Made by a program: the position numbers and the translations under genes | Source of the DNA: Eutreptiella sp. 'Long Island Sound 2002' | Taxonomy: Eukaryota > Euglenozoa > Euglenophyceae > Eutreptiales > Eutreptiaceae | Direction of reading: 5' to 3' | Length of the DNA stretch: 64,000 nt | NCBI GenBank assembly: GCA_964036045.1 | Contig: OZ038385.1 | Location: 58,561,919-58,625,918, forward strand | The notes under the pieces: generated by a model | Told to the model about the DNA's origin: nothing | The model's input: only the letters and a program-made list of their open reading frames with translations | Database searches by the model: none | Part shown: positions 40,018-50,224 of the stretch, in pieces | How positions within the stretch are numbered: position 1 is the stretch's first letter | Layout: each line of letters begins with the position of its first letter

Positions 40018-43000
40018 ATCTGCTCCAGGACGCGGGGGTGTGTCTGCTGGAGGTAGTCGAGGGTCTCGAAGAAGCATCGCTGGATGCCGGGCATGTCCTC
40101 ATCTGTGAGGTGGGGGTAGTTTTGGGTGGGGGTGTGGGGGCCCGGCCATAGCAGCGCCATGAGGCGGGCTGCCACCATGTACGGGCATAGTTGTGGGGTG
40201 GTGGGGCGTGGGGGGGTGGGTCCCCCACGGTTTGGGGGGGCTTCCATCTGCTGGGGGCGCAGCGTGACCACCCACACCCATCGGTCCGTGGGGATCCCCC
40301 AGGTCCGTTGGGTCCACTTGGCGAGGCAATACATCGCCCTACCAAGGCCCTGGTAGCCGCTGCGGATGGAGAGCAGCGCGTCCAGGGATTCGGGTTCCCA
40401 CGTGCCCCAGATGTGGGGGTCGTCCGGGTCTTCCCCCCTGGCGTACGTGTCGGGGCCTGGGTTGTGTGTGGGGGGGGTGTAGTCGGCGGGGAGGAGGGAG
40501 TCGGTGCCGTGTACCACCCAGTGGTCAGTGGGTGCGTGGTAGGTGGTGGTGGAGAGGGTGTAGTGCAGATTGTACATGAGGGTCATGTACGTGGAGGGGG
40601 CTGGCTGCTGCTCGTCGGGGGTGGGGATGTCCCCCGGGACGTGGTGCCGGAAGTTGCTTAGGGAGGCCATCCGGGCCACCCATGTTTCCCGCTCCCACTC
40701 TTTGGTGCTGTTGGGGGTGGCGTCGGGTGGGGGGTGGGCCATGTTGGGCTCGCGGTAGCGGGTGCGGCCCTGGGTGCTGTCCCGCTCTGGCACGGGGTGT
40801 CCGACCAGGTGTCGCCCCCAGTCGATGGGGGGTACCCAGATCCGGCTCCCCGTGGGGGGCGGGCTCTCGCCGTCTGGGGTGGCGCGTGGGGGGCGCTCGT
40901 GTCGGGCGACGTGGAGGAAGGCGTCGAAGAGGAAGTCTCTGACGCCTTCCCCCAGGGTGGCCGCCTGGACCAGGGTGGCCGCCCGGATGGGGGTGCTGGT
41001 GCCGGAGGTGCGGAGGTACAGCACGACGTCCTGTTCCCCGACCCCCCGGAGGTGCTGCCGTACCGCTGCGGGGTTGTGCAGGGCGTAGGGTTCGGTCGGT
41101 GCGGCGACTGGTGGTGCGGGGTGTGATGGGGGGGGTGGTGTGGGTTGGGGTGGGTGGTCATCGTTGTCGCGTGTGGGGTCCGGTGATGGGGTCTCTTGTG
41201 GCGGTCGCGGGAGGGGGGATTCGCGGTGGCATGTGTCGGCGGGGGCATCGACATCGATTGGCTGGTGCTGGCTGCCGCGTGTTGTGTCCGTGGCCTGGTC
41301 TCGGGGGGGGGGCAGGGGGGGGTTGTGTGGGGGTGGCGCTGTTGGTGGTGGGGGGGGCGGGGGTGGGTGTTGTGCTGGCTGGGGGTCTGGGCGTCCCTGT
41401 GGGTCGTGTGGGTGTTGCGTGTGTGCGCCGTGTGGCCCTTGCGGTTCCTGACTGGTTGTGGTGCCGGGGTGTGGGTGGGAGGCGGCCGCATGAGCGTCCG
41501 GGCGGGGCTGTGGTCCGTATGTAATGGGTGGCTGCCGGTGGATGGTGCTCGCTGGTATGGGGTGTGGGTGGGGGGGCTGCTGGTGGTGGTGGGGTGGGGG
41601 GGGCGGGGGTGGGTGTTGTGCCGGCTGGGGGTCCGGGCGTCCCTGTGGGTCGTGTGGGTGTTGCGTGTGTGCGCCGTGTGGCCCTTGCGGTTCTTGACTG
41701 GTCGCGGTGCCGGGGTGCGGGTGGGAGGCGACCGCATGAGCCCCCGGGTGGGGCTGTGGTCCGTATGTGATGGGTGGCTGCTGGTGGATGGTGCTCGCTG
41801 GTATGGGGTGTGGGTGGGGGGGCTGTTGGTGGTGGTGGGGCGCCCCTACTCGGTCCTGGTGTTGCCGGTGTGCGTGCGCGGCTCCTCGCGGGTCCATGGG
41901 GGTGTACCGTGGCTCGTATGTCGTGGGCCCGTGTAGCGGGGGCGGCGGGTGGTGCTGGACCGCGTGGTGGTGGTGTGGAGGGTGTGTCGGTTGTGTGTGG
42001 TACCCCGGCGTTGGCGGGTGTGGTGGCAGGGGCTGGTGGTGGTGGTACACGTGATGGTGTGGTGCGGTGATGTGCGCTATGTGGGGTGGGTGGTTCGCGG
42101 GGCCTGGTTGTGCTGGGGCGTGGTGGGGATGTAGCTGGTGGGGGCCGCTGTAGCTTGGGGGCATTAGGGGGTAGGGGTTGGGAGGGACGGGGGCGCGGTG
42201 GTGGTGTTGGTGGTGCCATGTCCCCTGGCTCTGCGCGTACGGTGGTCCTGGCATGGTGTGGATGTGTGTGGGCGGTGGTGGCTGACTGGGCTGCAGGGTT
42301 TGGGTGCTGCGGTACGGTGGTGGTGGTGGGCGTTGGTGGTGGTGGTGTTGTTGGTGTGCCCCGGGGGTCTGGGCGTGGGGCGGTGCGGTGTGGCTGGACC
42401 CGGGCCTTGGTCGGGGCGTCGCGCCCTGCTGGCGGGCGCGTTGGCGGGCCCCCTGGTGCCGGTGCCCCTTGGTCTTCTTGGCCTGGTGGGTGTCGGGGGC
42501 GGGTGAACCCCCCTGTCCCCGTGGGGGCGACGGGGAGCGGGCGCGCCAGCGGTGTGCCTCTTGGTTTCGATGTCGGGGCTTTTGTAGGTGTGCTGGGAGG
42601 CTATCCGGGCGCAGGGCGGAGTAGTAGAGGGGGGTGTGGACGGAGTCTTCGAGGCGTCGGAGGAGTTCGGTGTTTGCTGGGTGGCCCAGTGTGGCGGCGA
42701 GTTGCTGGATGGGTGTGGGGTAGTGGTACTGCTTGTCTCGATCCGTGTACGGCGTGTCCTCGGGCATCCATTGGGGGGGCTGTGCGGCCAGGGGTATGGG
42801 GGGCAGGTGCTGCAGGTGGCTGTGGTGTGGGGTGTCCAGTCGCACGCGTTCGAGCCCTGGGGTGTGGTTGGTGTTCTGGTGTTTGGCCTGCGTGTCTGCG
42901 CGTCCATTGCCGTATGCGTAGCGGTGCGACTCCTGCTTGACGATGTGTAGGGCGTCCTGGGGGTGCATGCCCTTGAAGGCCATCCATAGTCCCAACGCTT

Positions 43001-43634
43001 GTGTGGTGAGGCCGGAATCGAGTGCTTTGTGGAGGGGCAGGTCCGCAAGGCGCCTGGTGAGGTGGATGTCGACCGTGGCGTCCACGACTACCCAGATGTT
43101 GCGGGGCCAGACCGTCGTGGGTGGCGGGGTGGCGGTGACGGCGTCTGCCATGGTGCGCAGTTCGCCGTGGGAGGACGCCCCAAAGATGGTGGTCCCGGTG
43201 TGGTGTTCCACGTGGAGGCCGTCCGCGTGCCGGGTGATGCGCACGGAGGCGCAACCGACCGTGGGGGTGCGTTGCTGGGTGCCGGATGCGTCAGTGAAGT
43301 AGATGATGTCGGTGTCGCTGGGTATGGGTAGGCGGGCGATTGCTGTGGGGTGATAGACGTAGATGGGGTTCCCCTGGGTGGTTCTGGCGGTGATTTGCGT
43401 GGGTTGCAGTAGTGGCGCTGCATAGATGCCTATTCCCTGGGTGATGATGGCCTGGGCTCGTGGGGTGAGGCGGAGGAGGCCCCTGTCTGGGCGTCCCTGG
43501 GTGATATACGCGTACATCAGGTGGAAGAGGTATCCCGTATTGGGGTGGAACTTCTGGCACGTGATGGTCTGTCGCCGCTCCATGTCGTCTTTGTCGCCGC
43601 GGAGGGTGGGGCATTTGTGCTGTAGGGGGCGCAT
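39999..43634 (-). CDS. Copy 2 fused RNase H / Pro-His-rich / conserved-domain protein, 1,211 aa
   Basis: The longest uninterrupted frame in the window. Residues 1 to about 345 match the RNase H ORF of copy 1 (FTDASGTQQRTP, SSHGELRTMADAV, WVVVDATVDI, GNGRADTQAK). After AHLQKPR it jumps, with a 9-base filler ATCGAAACC, into EAHRWRARSPSPP of the Pro/His-rich protein, continues through two 82-residue repeats and the ordered C-terminal domain (LYLRTSGTSTPIRAATLVQA, WVPPIDWGRHLVGHPVP, GYQGLGRAMYCLAKWTQRTW). The deletion removed the zinc motif and the Cys/His-cluster ORF yet preserved the frame. A TAG at 43,644-43,646, CAG in copy 1, cuts the upstream part. Expression is unknown. Confidence 0.55.
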   Translation of the reverse strand: MRPLQHKCPTLRGDKDDMERRQTITCQKFHPNTGYLFHLMYAYITQGRPDRGLLRLTPRAQAIITQGIGIYAAPLLQPTQITARTTQGNPIYVYHPTAIARLPIPSDTDIIYFTDASGTQQRTPTVGCASVRITRHADGLHVEHHTGTTIFGASSHGELRTMADAVTATPPPTTVWPRNIWVVVDATVDIHLTRRLADLPLHKALDSGLTTQALGLWMAFKGMHPQDALHIVKQESHRYAYGNGRADTQAKHQNTNHTPGLERVRLDTPHHSHLQHLPPIPLAAQPPQWMPEDTPYTDRDKQYHYPTPIQQLAATLGHPANTELLRRLEDSVHTPLYYSALRPDSLPAHLQKPRHRNQEAHRWRARSPSPPRGQGGSPAPDTHQAKKTKGHRHQGARQRARQQGATPRPRPGSSHTAPPHAQTPGAHQQHHHHQRPPPPPYRSTQTLQPSQPPPPTHIHTMPGPPYAQSQGTWHHQHHHRAPVPPNPYPLMPPSYSGPHQLHPHHAPAQPGPANHPPHIAHITAPHHHVYHHHQPLPPHPPTPGYHTQPTHPPHHHHAVQHHPPPPLHGPTTYEPRYTPMDPRGAAHAHRQHQDRVGAPHHHQQPPHPHPIPASTIHQQPPITYGPQPHPGAHAVASHPHPGTATSQEPQGPHGAHTQHPHDPQGRPDPQPAQHPPPPPPPHHHQQPPHPHPIPASTIHRQPPITYGPQPRPDAHAAASHPHPGTTTSQEPQGPHGAHTQHPHDPQGRPDPQPAQHPPPPPPPPTAPPPHNPPLPPPRDQATDTTRGSQHQPIDVDAPADTCHRESPLPRPPQETPSPDPTRDNDDHPPQPTPPPPSHPAPPVAAPTEPYALHNPAAVRQHLRGVGEQDVVLYLRTSGTSTPIRAATLVQAATLGEGVRDFLFDAFLHVARHERPPRATPDGESPPPTGSRIWVPPIDWGRHLVGHPVPERDSTQGRTRYREPNMAHPPPDATPNSTKEWERETWVARMASLSNFRHHVPGDIPTPDEQQPAPSTYMTLMYNLHYTLSTTTYHAPTDHWVVHGTDSLLPADYTPPTHNPGPDTYARGEDPDDPHIWGTWEPESLDALLSIRSGYQGLGRAMYCLAKWTQRTWGIPTDRWVWVVTLRPQQMEAPPNRGGPTPPRPTTPQLCPYMVAARLMALLWPGPHTPTQNYPHLTDEDMPGIQRCFFETLDYLQQTHPRVLEQIWPPPG

Positions 43635-44123
43635 GGGTGCCTCCTAAGGTCCTGCGCGGTGTGGGTCGCAGCGGTCGTACTCCATGGCTACGCTGTCCGG
43701 GTCTGCCCGCTCGTTGGTGAACGTCCATGTCGCCGTGGGTGTTCGGGTCCAGGCTACGTGCGCCGGGTGGTCTGGGGGTACTGTGTGAAACCAGGGGGAG
43801 AGCCATGCCTGCTGGTCGGCGGTGGCGGCGGCGGTGGGGGTGTGGTAGTGGGTGGAGATGAGGTGCAGCAGGGGCCACGGAGTGTCGAGGGCTGCCGGGC
43901 CGCAGTGCCAGCACGTGCGTGGTATGCCCTGGTCACTGTGTCTGACTGGTGGTACATCGGTCTCCGGTGCATTGTGTTTGGGGATGGACCAGGGGGCATG
44001 GTGTCGCTGGACGGTGCGGGTAACATGTTTGTGGCCGTTTGGTGCTAGTAGCAGGATGGTGGGTGCTGTCCAGCCTTCGGCTGACGGGGTGGGCTCCGGG
44101 GACCCCAGTATGAGCTACGAGGA

Positions 44124-44575
44124 GACCCTGGCGATGCGAGTCATCTCGCCCTTGCCAGTGTCTACCTCGCGCTCGAGGAACTGGACCCTCCTGCGGAGGT
44201 AGACAATCCACCGCCAGGTGGTATCCGGGTCGCCGTTCCCTGGAGGGTCGTCGGGGTCTCCAGGGGCTCCTCCAGGAGGGCCTCCGCCGGGTCCGCCCGG
44301 TCCAGGGGGTCCTCCCCCGCCCGGTGGTCCGCCTCCAGGGGGTCCACTTGGTGGGCGTCCACCAGGGGGTCCTGATGGTCCTCCGCCAGGGGGTCCGGGT
44401 GGGTCTCCGCCGGGTCGCCTCGGTGGGTCCGAGGATGGGCGCTTCTTCGTGATGTTGAAGTCCATGTCGTCATCCTCGTCCATGTCGCCCCACCTGGGCG
44501 TCTCGGTCTCGGAAGACTCCGAGCTCCGGTAGGGAGGAGGGGGATCCTCATCCTCACCTTCCGGCTCCATGGGGA
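44124..44575. repeat. 452-bp target duplication, right copy
   Basis: Partner of 36,016-36,467. It continues upstream into the rest of RE1 gag without a break; removing the LINE-like copy and one repeat restores a single gag frame. Confidence 0.85.
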
Positions 44576-46208
44576 CGTCCCCGCCTCCTCCGCCAGTCCA
44601 AGCCACCACTCGGCGATGTCGGCGGTCTCGTTCATCCCCGTCGCTGGCGGTGAAGAAGGGGGCGCTGTCGTGGGGGTGTCCGCCCGCTGGCCTCCGTGGC
44701 CTCTCGGGGGTCTTCCCCTTACCCTTCCTCCGTCGGTTGGCAGTGGGGCCACTGCTCCCACTGCTGCCCGTGTCGGCCTCGTCCAGCGTCATCTTGGAGG
44801 AGGCGTCCACTTCGAAAAGCTTTCGAAGGGTCTCCACTCGTGATCCTCCCGGGGGAGTCTCGCGGCGGAGTTTGGCCTCTGCCTCCTCCATTGCGGCGGC
44901 GGTGGCTGCGGCAGCTCGCCTTTCGGCCTCCTCCCGGGCACGAGCCGCCTCGGCTTCCCGGGTCTGCTGCAGCCGAGCCTTCTCCGCCTCCAACGCTGCC
45001 AACTCCGCCTCCGTCTTGGCCCTCTCCTCAGCGACCTTCCGTCGCGCGGCCTCCATGGCGTCCTTCTTGGCGGCGTTCGCCTGGGCCTTAACCGTCCCTT
45101 CGGCATGGGCCCTTTCCTCCGCCTCCTTCTTTGCCCTCTCTTGGGCAAGCGCCTCTTCCAGCGCCTTCACCTCGGCCTCCTTGCAGGCAATGGCCTCCTG
45201 CGTCAGGCGGGCTTCCTCGTCGGCTGCCGCCAACTCACCGTTGACCTGGGCAGTCGCTGCCCCATGGGCGGCTACGGCCGTGAGTCCGGCCGCAATGGCC
45301 GCCACGGTCGAGGCGTGGATGGCCATGCCATGCGCCCACTCCGCAGCCTCCTCCTGGGCGATGCCGACGGCGCCCTCCATGGCAGCGCTGTGCTGCTTGG
45401 CCCGTTGCCGGGCAACCCGAAGGTTGCAGGGCACCCCACAGGCGCGCTCACAGGCGCGCGCCACGTCCCTTTGGTCGGGAGCGACGCTGCTGCTGGAGCT
45501 GGCCTGGTCGGCCGGCATCCTCCCGCGGTGGGCCGACTCCACGTCGCTGCTGGGGCCTGACTTCCTCAGGAGCAGCGGACGGGGCTTGGCCTTGGTCTGC
45601 TTGGCAACTTGGATGAAGTCGCCAAGGGTGGTGTGGCCGGGGTGGTGACCACCATTGGCCCGTTGGGGGCTGGGGGCTGGGGTTCCGCACGTGGCGCCTT
45701 GGGCGGCTTCGGCGGCCAGGGATTCCTGGTACTCCCGCCACTTCCGGTCCCGCTTCCTGTCCCCGGCGGACCGCTTCTCCTTCCCCGGAGACGCGCTGCT
45801 GCTGCTGCCCTGCAGCCTGCGCTCGCTCCCCGGTTCCGGGAAGTTCTTCTCGATCATGTCCCACATGGAGACGTTGATCGAGGCGCCCGACGGGTACTCG
45901 TTGGGCTTCTCGTCCTCCTTAATCCGGTCGGGGCGCAGCCCTTCGCCGGGCCTGTCCGGCCGGGTCCAGGTCCTCCAGCGCTTGTGGCGGAAGCGGTACT
46001 CATACCCTTCCGCCCGCAGCCACTCCTCCACTGCCCGCAGGCGGTCCTCGCCCATGTCCTCACGGAGCTCGAAGCTCCCGGGCATGCCGCCTTCGCACTG
46101 GGGATTGCTGTGGCGGTACTGCTGCCCCCACAGCAACCCACGCAGTAGGCGCGCCGCATGGGGTTGGGGCTGCGGCCACGTCTTGCCCGCCTCGTCCCAG
46201 TTCACCAT
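44124..46208 (-). pseudogene. RE1 gag N-terminal part
   Basis: About 695 codons from the ATG at 46,208. The first about 120 residues look globular (WDEAGKTWPQPQ, RLRAVEEWLRAEGYEYRFRH, INVSMWDMIEKNFPEPGSER). A basic/Ser-rich linker follows, then an Ala/Glu/Lys-rich coiled coil (about residues 330-480: EVKALEEALAQERAKKEAEE and similar), then a Gly/Pro tract. PPPPY at about residue 560 fits a PPxY late-domain-type motif. The frame is interrupted by the LINE-like insertion at 44,123 and resumes at 36,467. No start-site evidence beyond the ATG is visible; upstream is noncoding leader. Confidence 0.7.
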
Positions 46209-47986
46209 CGGTGATCTCGATGGAGTGGTCCTGGGGTGGTTGTTGAGGTGGGTGATGCAGCACTGGACTGGGAGTGCGGCCCGTGCTGGTCGGCCGGTGG
46301 TTGTGGAGGTGGTTGACGCGACTGGGTGTGCGGCCTTGCTGGTCGGCCGATGGGACTCGCTGTTGAGGGAGTCCTGGTCTGTCCACCTCCTTCACGGTCT
46401 CGGCGCTGTCGCTGGGCGGCGCTGCGAGCCGCTGCGCTGCGCTGCGAGCTGCGAGCTGCGAGCTGCTGCGCCGCGCTGCTCGGGGTTGGTGGCCCGGAGT
46501 GGCACGCGAGGGAGGGGTAACCCCGCGGCGGTGAAACGCTTTTGACGCGTTCCCGTGGGGGGCCTGGCCACGGGACGCTGCGGTGACACGCACAGGCAAG
46601 CAGGCAGGCAAAGCACTGCGCTCACAGGGGCATCATTGCGCTTGTGTCATGAGACAAAGCGTTTCAGGATCCTTGCCACTCTGAAACAAGGGAACAAAAG
46701 TATGTACAGCAACACATCAGGATATGTACACATGGGGTTAAGACTGGACTGGGGTAAGGGCATCACAGGACAATAGACACTCAGTCCCAACTCGTATCCC
46801 AATCCCAGGTCCAACCCTCCCAGTGGCTGGTCGGGGCGGGGGCTCAAACACAACCCATGCCCTGCTCAGTCCGGACCCTGAAACCCTGCCAATAAGGGGG
46901 GTGTCCCGCCCAGCCACAGGCGAGTTCCTGGGAACCAACAGGCTCCAAGGCCAACCGACAGTGACTCCCTATGCTCCCTTAACGGCAGGTCCCAACTCCT
47001 CTCTGAGCCAGAGATATGGCCCCGCCGTTATCCCCTAGGAGTTGGTAGCTGAAAATGGGCTGTTTCAGCCCAAACTGAAATTGGCTCAAAAATCTCCGAA
47101 ATTGACCCCTCGTCCGGACCCGCCAGAGGTAGGGACGAGGCAACTGACCCTATGCCCTTCGAGTACGAGCTCCCTGGAGCCCTCACTTAACCTGGTTCCC
47201 TCTGAGGTACCGGCATCAGGGCACCACGGGTTCGTCAAGTGGGGTCATGATGCCAAAATCACCAAAATTGGCATCATTCTCACGCGTGGCTCGCCCGGCC
47301 AGGGCAAGGCCAATGGTTTACAGGATAGGAGACAGGACCTAGGACTTATATCTGAGTGTGCAACTTGGAATTAGGTCCGGGCTCCCTGTGGGCATAGAGA
47401 CACGGGGCCGCCAATTGACCACACGAGAAGGTGAAATTGGGGTCCCAAAAGGGGGTCACTTTGGCTGCTCGAAATGAGCCAAAATTCGGGGGTGCTCCCA
47501 ATAGTATATCTCCACGCCGGCTTGAAGATCGGATCCGCCATTCCATACGCTATCCACCAGGAGTCCAACAGAGACTCCAATGCCCTTGGCTCTCAAAGAT
47601 CTCCATGCCACTCGGCGTGGTGACAATCCCAATTGGGTCCACAAATGCAAAAATGGCAAAATTGTCCACACTCACTTTGGGCTAGCACCTTAGCGAAGGT
47701 TGCTCCGCTTCGCCCACGTGGTGTGCGAGTCATGGGGACCAATATACATAACACCCATGTCATATACGGTCCATTGGTCCATGCGTCCGGCGTGCACGGG
47801 TGGGCTGAACATAGTGCACGGCGGGCAGAAAATGTGGAAAATTGCTCAAAATGGCCAAAAATGCGCACACTCATGGTTGGGGCAAATGAGGCACATGCCC
47901 GACTTGGACCGGAGTGTGCCATAGGGTTGGTATCAAGTCATATGCGTCCAACATATCTTTTGGGCGTCGCCCAACTCCTCCGGTTT
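46209..47986 (-). other. RE1 5' leader
   Basis: Between the 5' LTR and gag; no conserved ORF. It includes a GCTGCGAGCTGCGA-type microsatellite at 46,418-46,485. Immediately after the LTR the sense strand reads AAACCGGAGGAGTTGGGCG; I do not recognise a standard tRNA primer-binding site there. Confidence 0.55.
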
Positions 47987-49535
47987 TGGGAATGGCAGGG
48001 TCGCCAAGTGAGCCCATGATTTGGGATAGTCCCAAATCGCCAACATGGCGGCCACGGTATGCCAAGCCCAAGAGGAGTTATTCACCGGGTCTAAGATATG
48101 TTGGGCACCGAAGTATGTACCCTCATAACATACTTGGGTCATGATGTCAATTGAGCGCAACGTTGAGATACACGGTCGCCACTTGACATCATGACGGGCA
48201 AAAAACAGCAATATTGGCGAAAAAAACACCCAAAAGTGCCTTGAAAGGCGCACAAATATATTGTAATATCTTCGGCTTGGATTGAGTAATCGACCAATCC
48301 TTCTAAACACAATGACTTGACACCAATGACCTTCGATTCCACATATGTGCTCCACTTGGGGCGCTTTGAAAGGCTACGAGCGCTACTTCCCAAGTGGGCA
48401 CATGAAAATATGGAAAATTGCAAAACACACACCTTGCTCCCAACACATCGCTTTGGGATCGCCACACAAGCTTCCCTCCACGAAGGTTAGGCTTGCAATT
48501 GCTCGTAGGGAGTATGGAGAAGGGGCTTGCGCAATATGAGGTCCATTGGCGGGTTTGGCTTGGAGCGATGGACCCGCCTAATGGGCACGCAACACAACAC
48601 AAGGCACATACTCCATATTGCCCAAAAAGGTAGCTCCCCCCACGATATGTCATGCCCCTCCAAGGGCATAACTTTGTGTCAATCGCTCATAGGAACTCAA
48701 GGAGAGTTCCTATGCAACACCAACACTCGCGCGCTACACTCGAAAGTTATCTTAACGCACGCAATATCATGGCCAAAGAGTTATCACGCAAACTCTACCC
48801 TCTTGACCATGATCCATTACGCTAGCGCGCACGTGTGGAGACGCAAGGCGTATAAAGCTTCCTAAATTACGTCAGGAGTATTGTGAATACATCCCACGTT
48901 TCCTTATTGTCATTCCTCGCAAGCGGCACGAGATATGACCCTCACAAGTGGCCTCACGAATCAACTTTGTTTTGCCCATATCTCTAAGACAAATGGAGGG
49001 CAAGACAAAAGGAAAGTTGATTCGTGCATAGGGAAGCACGTAGGTCCACTCGAAAGAGGTCAAATCAAGTGCGGGGATGTCGAAGTCGAAAATCCGATTT
49101 CGACATCCTGAAAAATTCGGATTAAGGTTGCGAGTGTAGAATCTGAAAATTGCGGATGCATCAATGCAATTCCTGAAGACTTTAGAGTCTTCGTCACGAT
49201 TTGCGCTAAAATATCTGTATATAACAGTTAAACTGGCGGTTACGCTAAAGTCGCGAACTAACCGCCAGCTGTCAAAACAGTGAATATCAGAACGGAAGCG
49301 TAAAAATTGACGGAAACAATATGAAAATAAAACCCTGTTGATTCCTGATATTCTGATATATAAATCTCCGCTGGCGGCGCATCGGTTGCCGATGCGGGGC
49401 TTTATGGCACGGAACACGCTCCCGCCGGGCTCGCACCGGGCGTCAACGGGCGTCTTCCCTTCCGTACATGGGGTTAGTGGACCGGAGACCGGTTGTATGC
49501 CGTAACCTAGCCATGGGGTTCTGGGTACCGCTTCA
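47987..49535 (-). repeat. RE1 5' LTR (1,549 bp)
   Basis: Partner of 15,907-17,455. It abuts RE2 pol codons at 49,536. Confidence 0.9.
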
Positions 49536-49610
49536 CTCTGAATACCCCCAGGTAGGTCCTGATCAGCTTCTGTACTCTAGGGTCCAAAAGTTTGATCTTG
49601 TCCTCCATGT
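49536..49610 (-). pseudogene. RE2 pol fragment upstream of RT
   Basis: Encodes EDKIKLLDPRVQKLIRTYL then GVFR on the minus strand, the usual lead-in to a Ty3/gypsy RT. It joins in frame to ELPPPASCD at 15,900 when RE1 is removed, and to LHSDEDM at 51,852 when the small LTR element is removed. Confidence 0.8.
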
Positions 49611-50205
49611 TGTAATAGGCTGGCCTGGGCAACTAGGACAGGGCTGCAGGCCCTGGCGCGATTGCGCCTTTGGCGCGTCGCCATGGTAAACGCCAGAGTG
49701 ACAGAGATCGAGATTTGTAGTGAGTCTGTGGATTTCGATGATTGTCTGGTTGGGTTTTTTATTATTAAATATAGATTGCAGTGTTTGATTGTTGCTGCGG
49801 TTATATCCCATTCTTGAGTGCATCATTTGCGATGTTGTGTTTGTTTCCAGTTCCCCTCTCCATGTAAATATGGGTATAACAAGGCTGCCGTCGAAGTACA
49901 ATGCTGCATGCGACGCCAGCTGGCATGCAGAGCCCAGCGTCAAGGACATGATGGCCCGTGCAGTGCACCGGCAGTGAACAGGACCCAGAATCAAGTACGT
50001 GTTGAGCGTTGTGCAAGTGTGCAAGGGTGAACAAGGAGGGAGACATCACAGTGGGGTCAACGCAGCAAGCAGAACCAAGGAGCGGTAAAAGAGTTTGAAG
50101 ATTTGGGCAAGCCAAGGCCTTAGGCAAAATGACGCTTTGTGGATTTTGTGGGTTTTGGAAAAGTTGAAAGAGACCGAGTACAGCACAAACAAAAGTGATA
50201 TACAA
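49611..50205 (+). repeat. Small LTR element, left LTR (595 bp)
   Basis: TG...CA ends; about 8 differences from the right LTR by eye. Confidence 0.9.
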
Positions 50206-50224
50206 AATCTTCACTCAAGAAGAA

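Larger units (their letters stand above)
36468..44123 (-). mobile_element. LINE-like element, copy 2 (7.66 kb, minus orientation)
   Basis: The inverted homologue of 21,476-30,380. The 3' tail (AGGT)n on the plus strand is at 36,468-36,482. Relative to copy 1 it has an internal deletion of about 1.4 kb (the region corresponding to 23,017-24,421), an extra 188-bp tandem unit in the 3' UTR, a TAG in the first ORF, and different C-run lengths. Its 5' junction contains 18 bases that in copy 1 are contiguous with RE1 RT, so the two copies are related by more than the LINE sequence itself. Confidence 0.8.
15907..49535 (-). mobile_element. RE1: Ty3/gypsy chromodomain LTR retrotransposon, 33.6 kb with two nested LINE-like insertions
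   Basis: Defined by 1,549-bp direct repeats at 15,907-17,455 and 47,987-49,535 with TG...CA ends on the minus strand, a purine tract AAGGAGGGGGG beside the 3' LTR, and pol/gag genes on the same strand. Order on the sense strand: 5' LTR, 1.8-kb leader, gag (46,208 down), protease, methyltransferase-like module, RT, RNase H, integrase, chromodomain, about 1.4 kb noncoding, 3' LTR. Without the LINE-like insertions and duplications it would be about 15 kb. It sits inside RE2 pol: joining 49,536 to 15,900 restores GVFRELPPP. No target duplication is visible. Confidence 0.9.
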
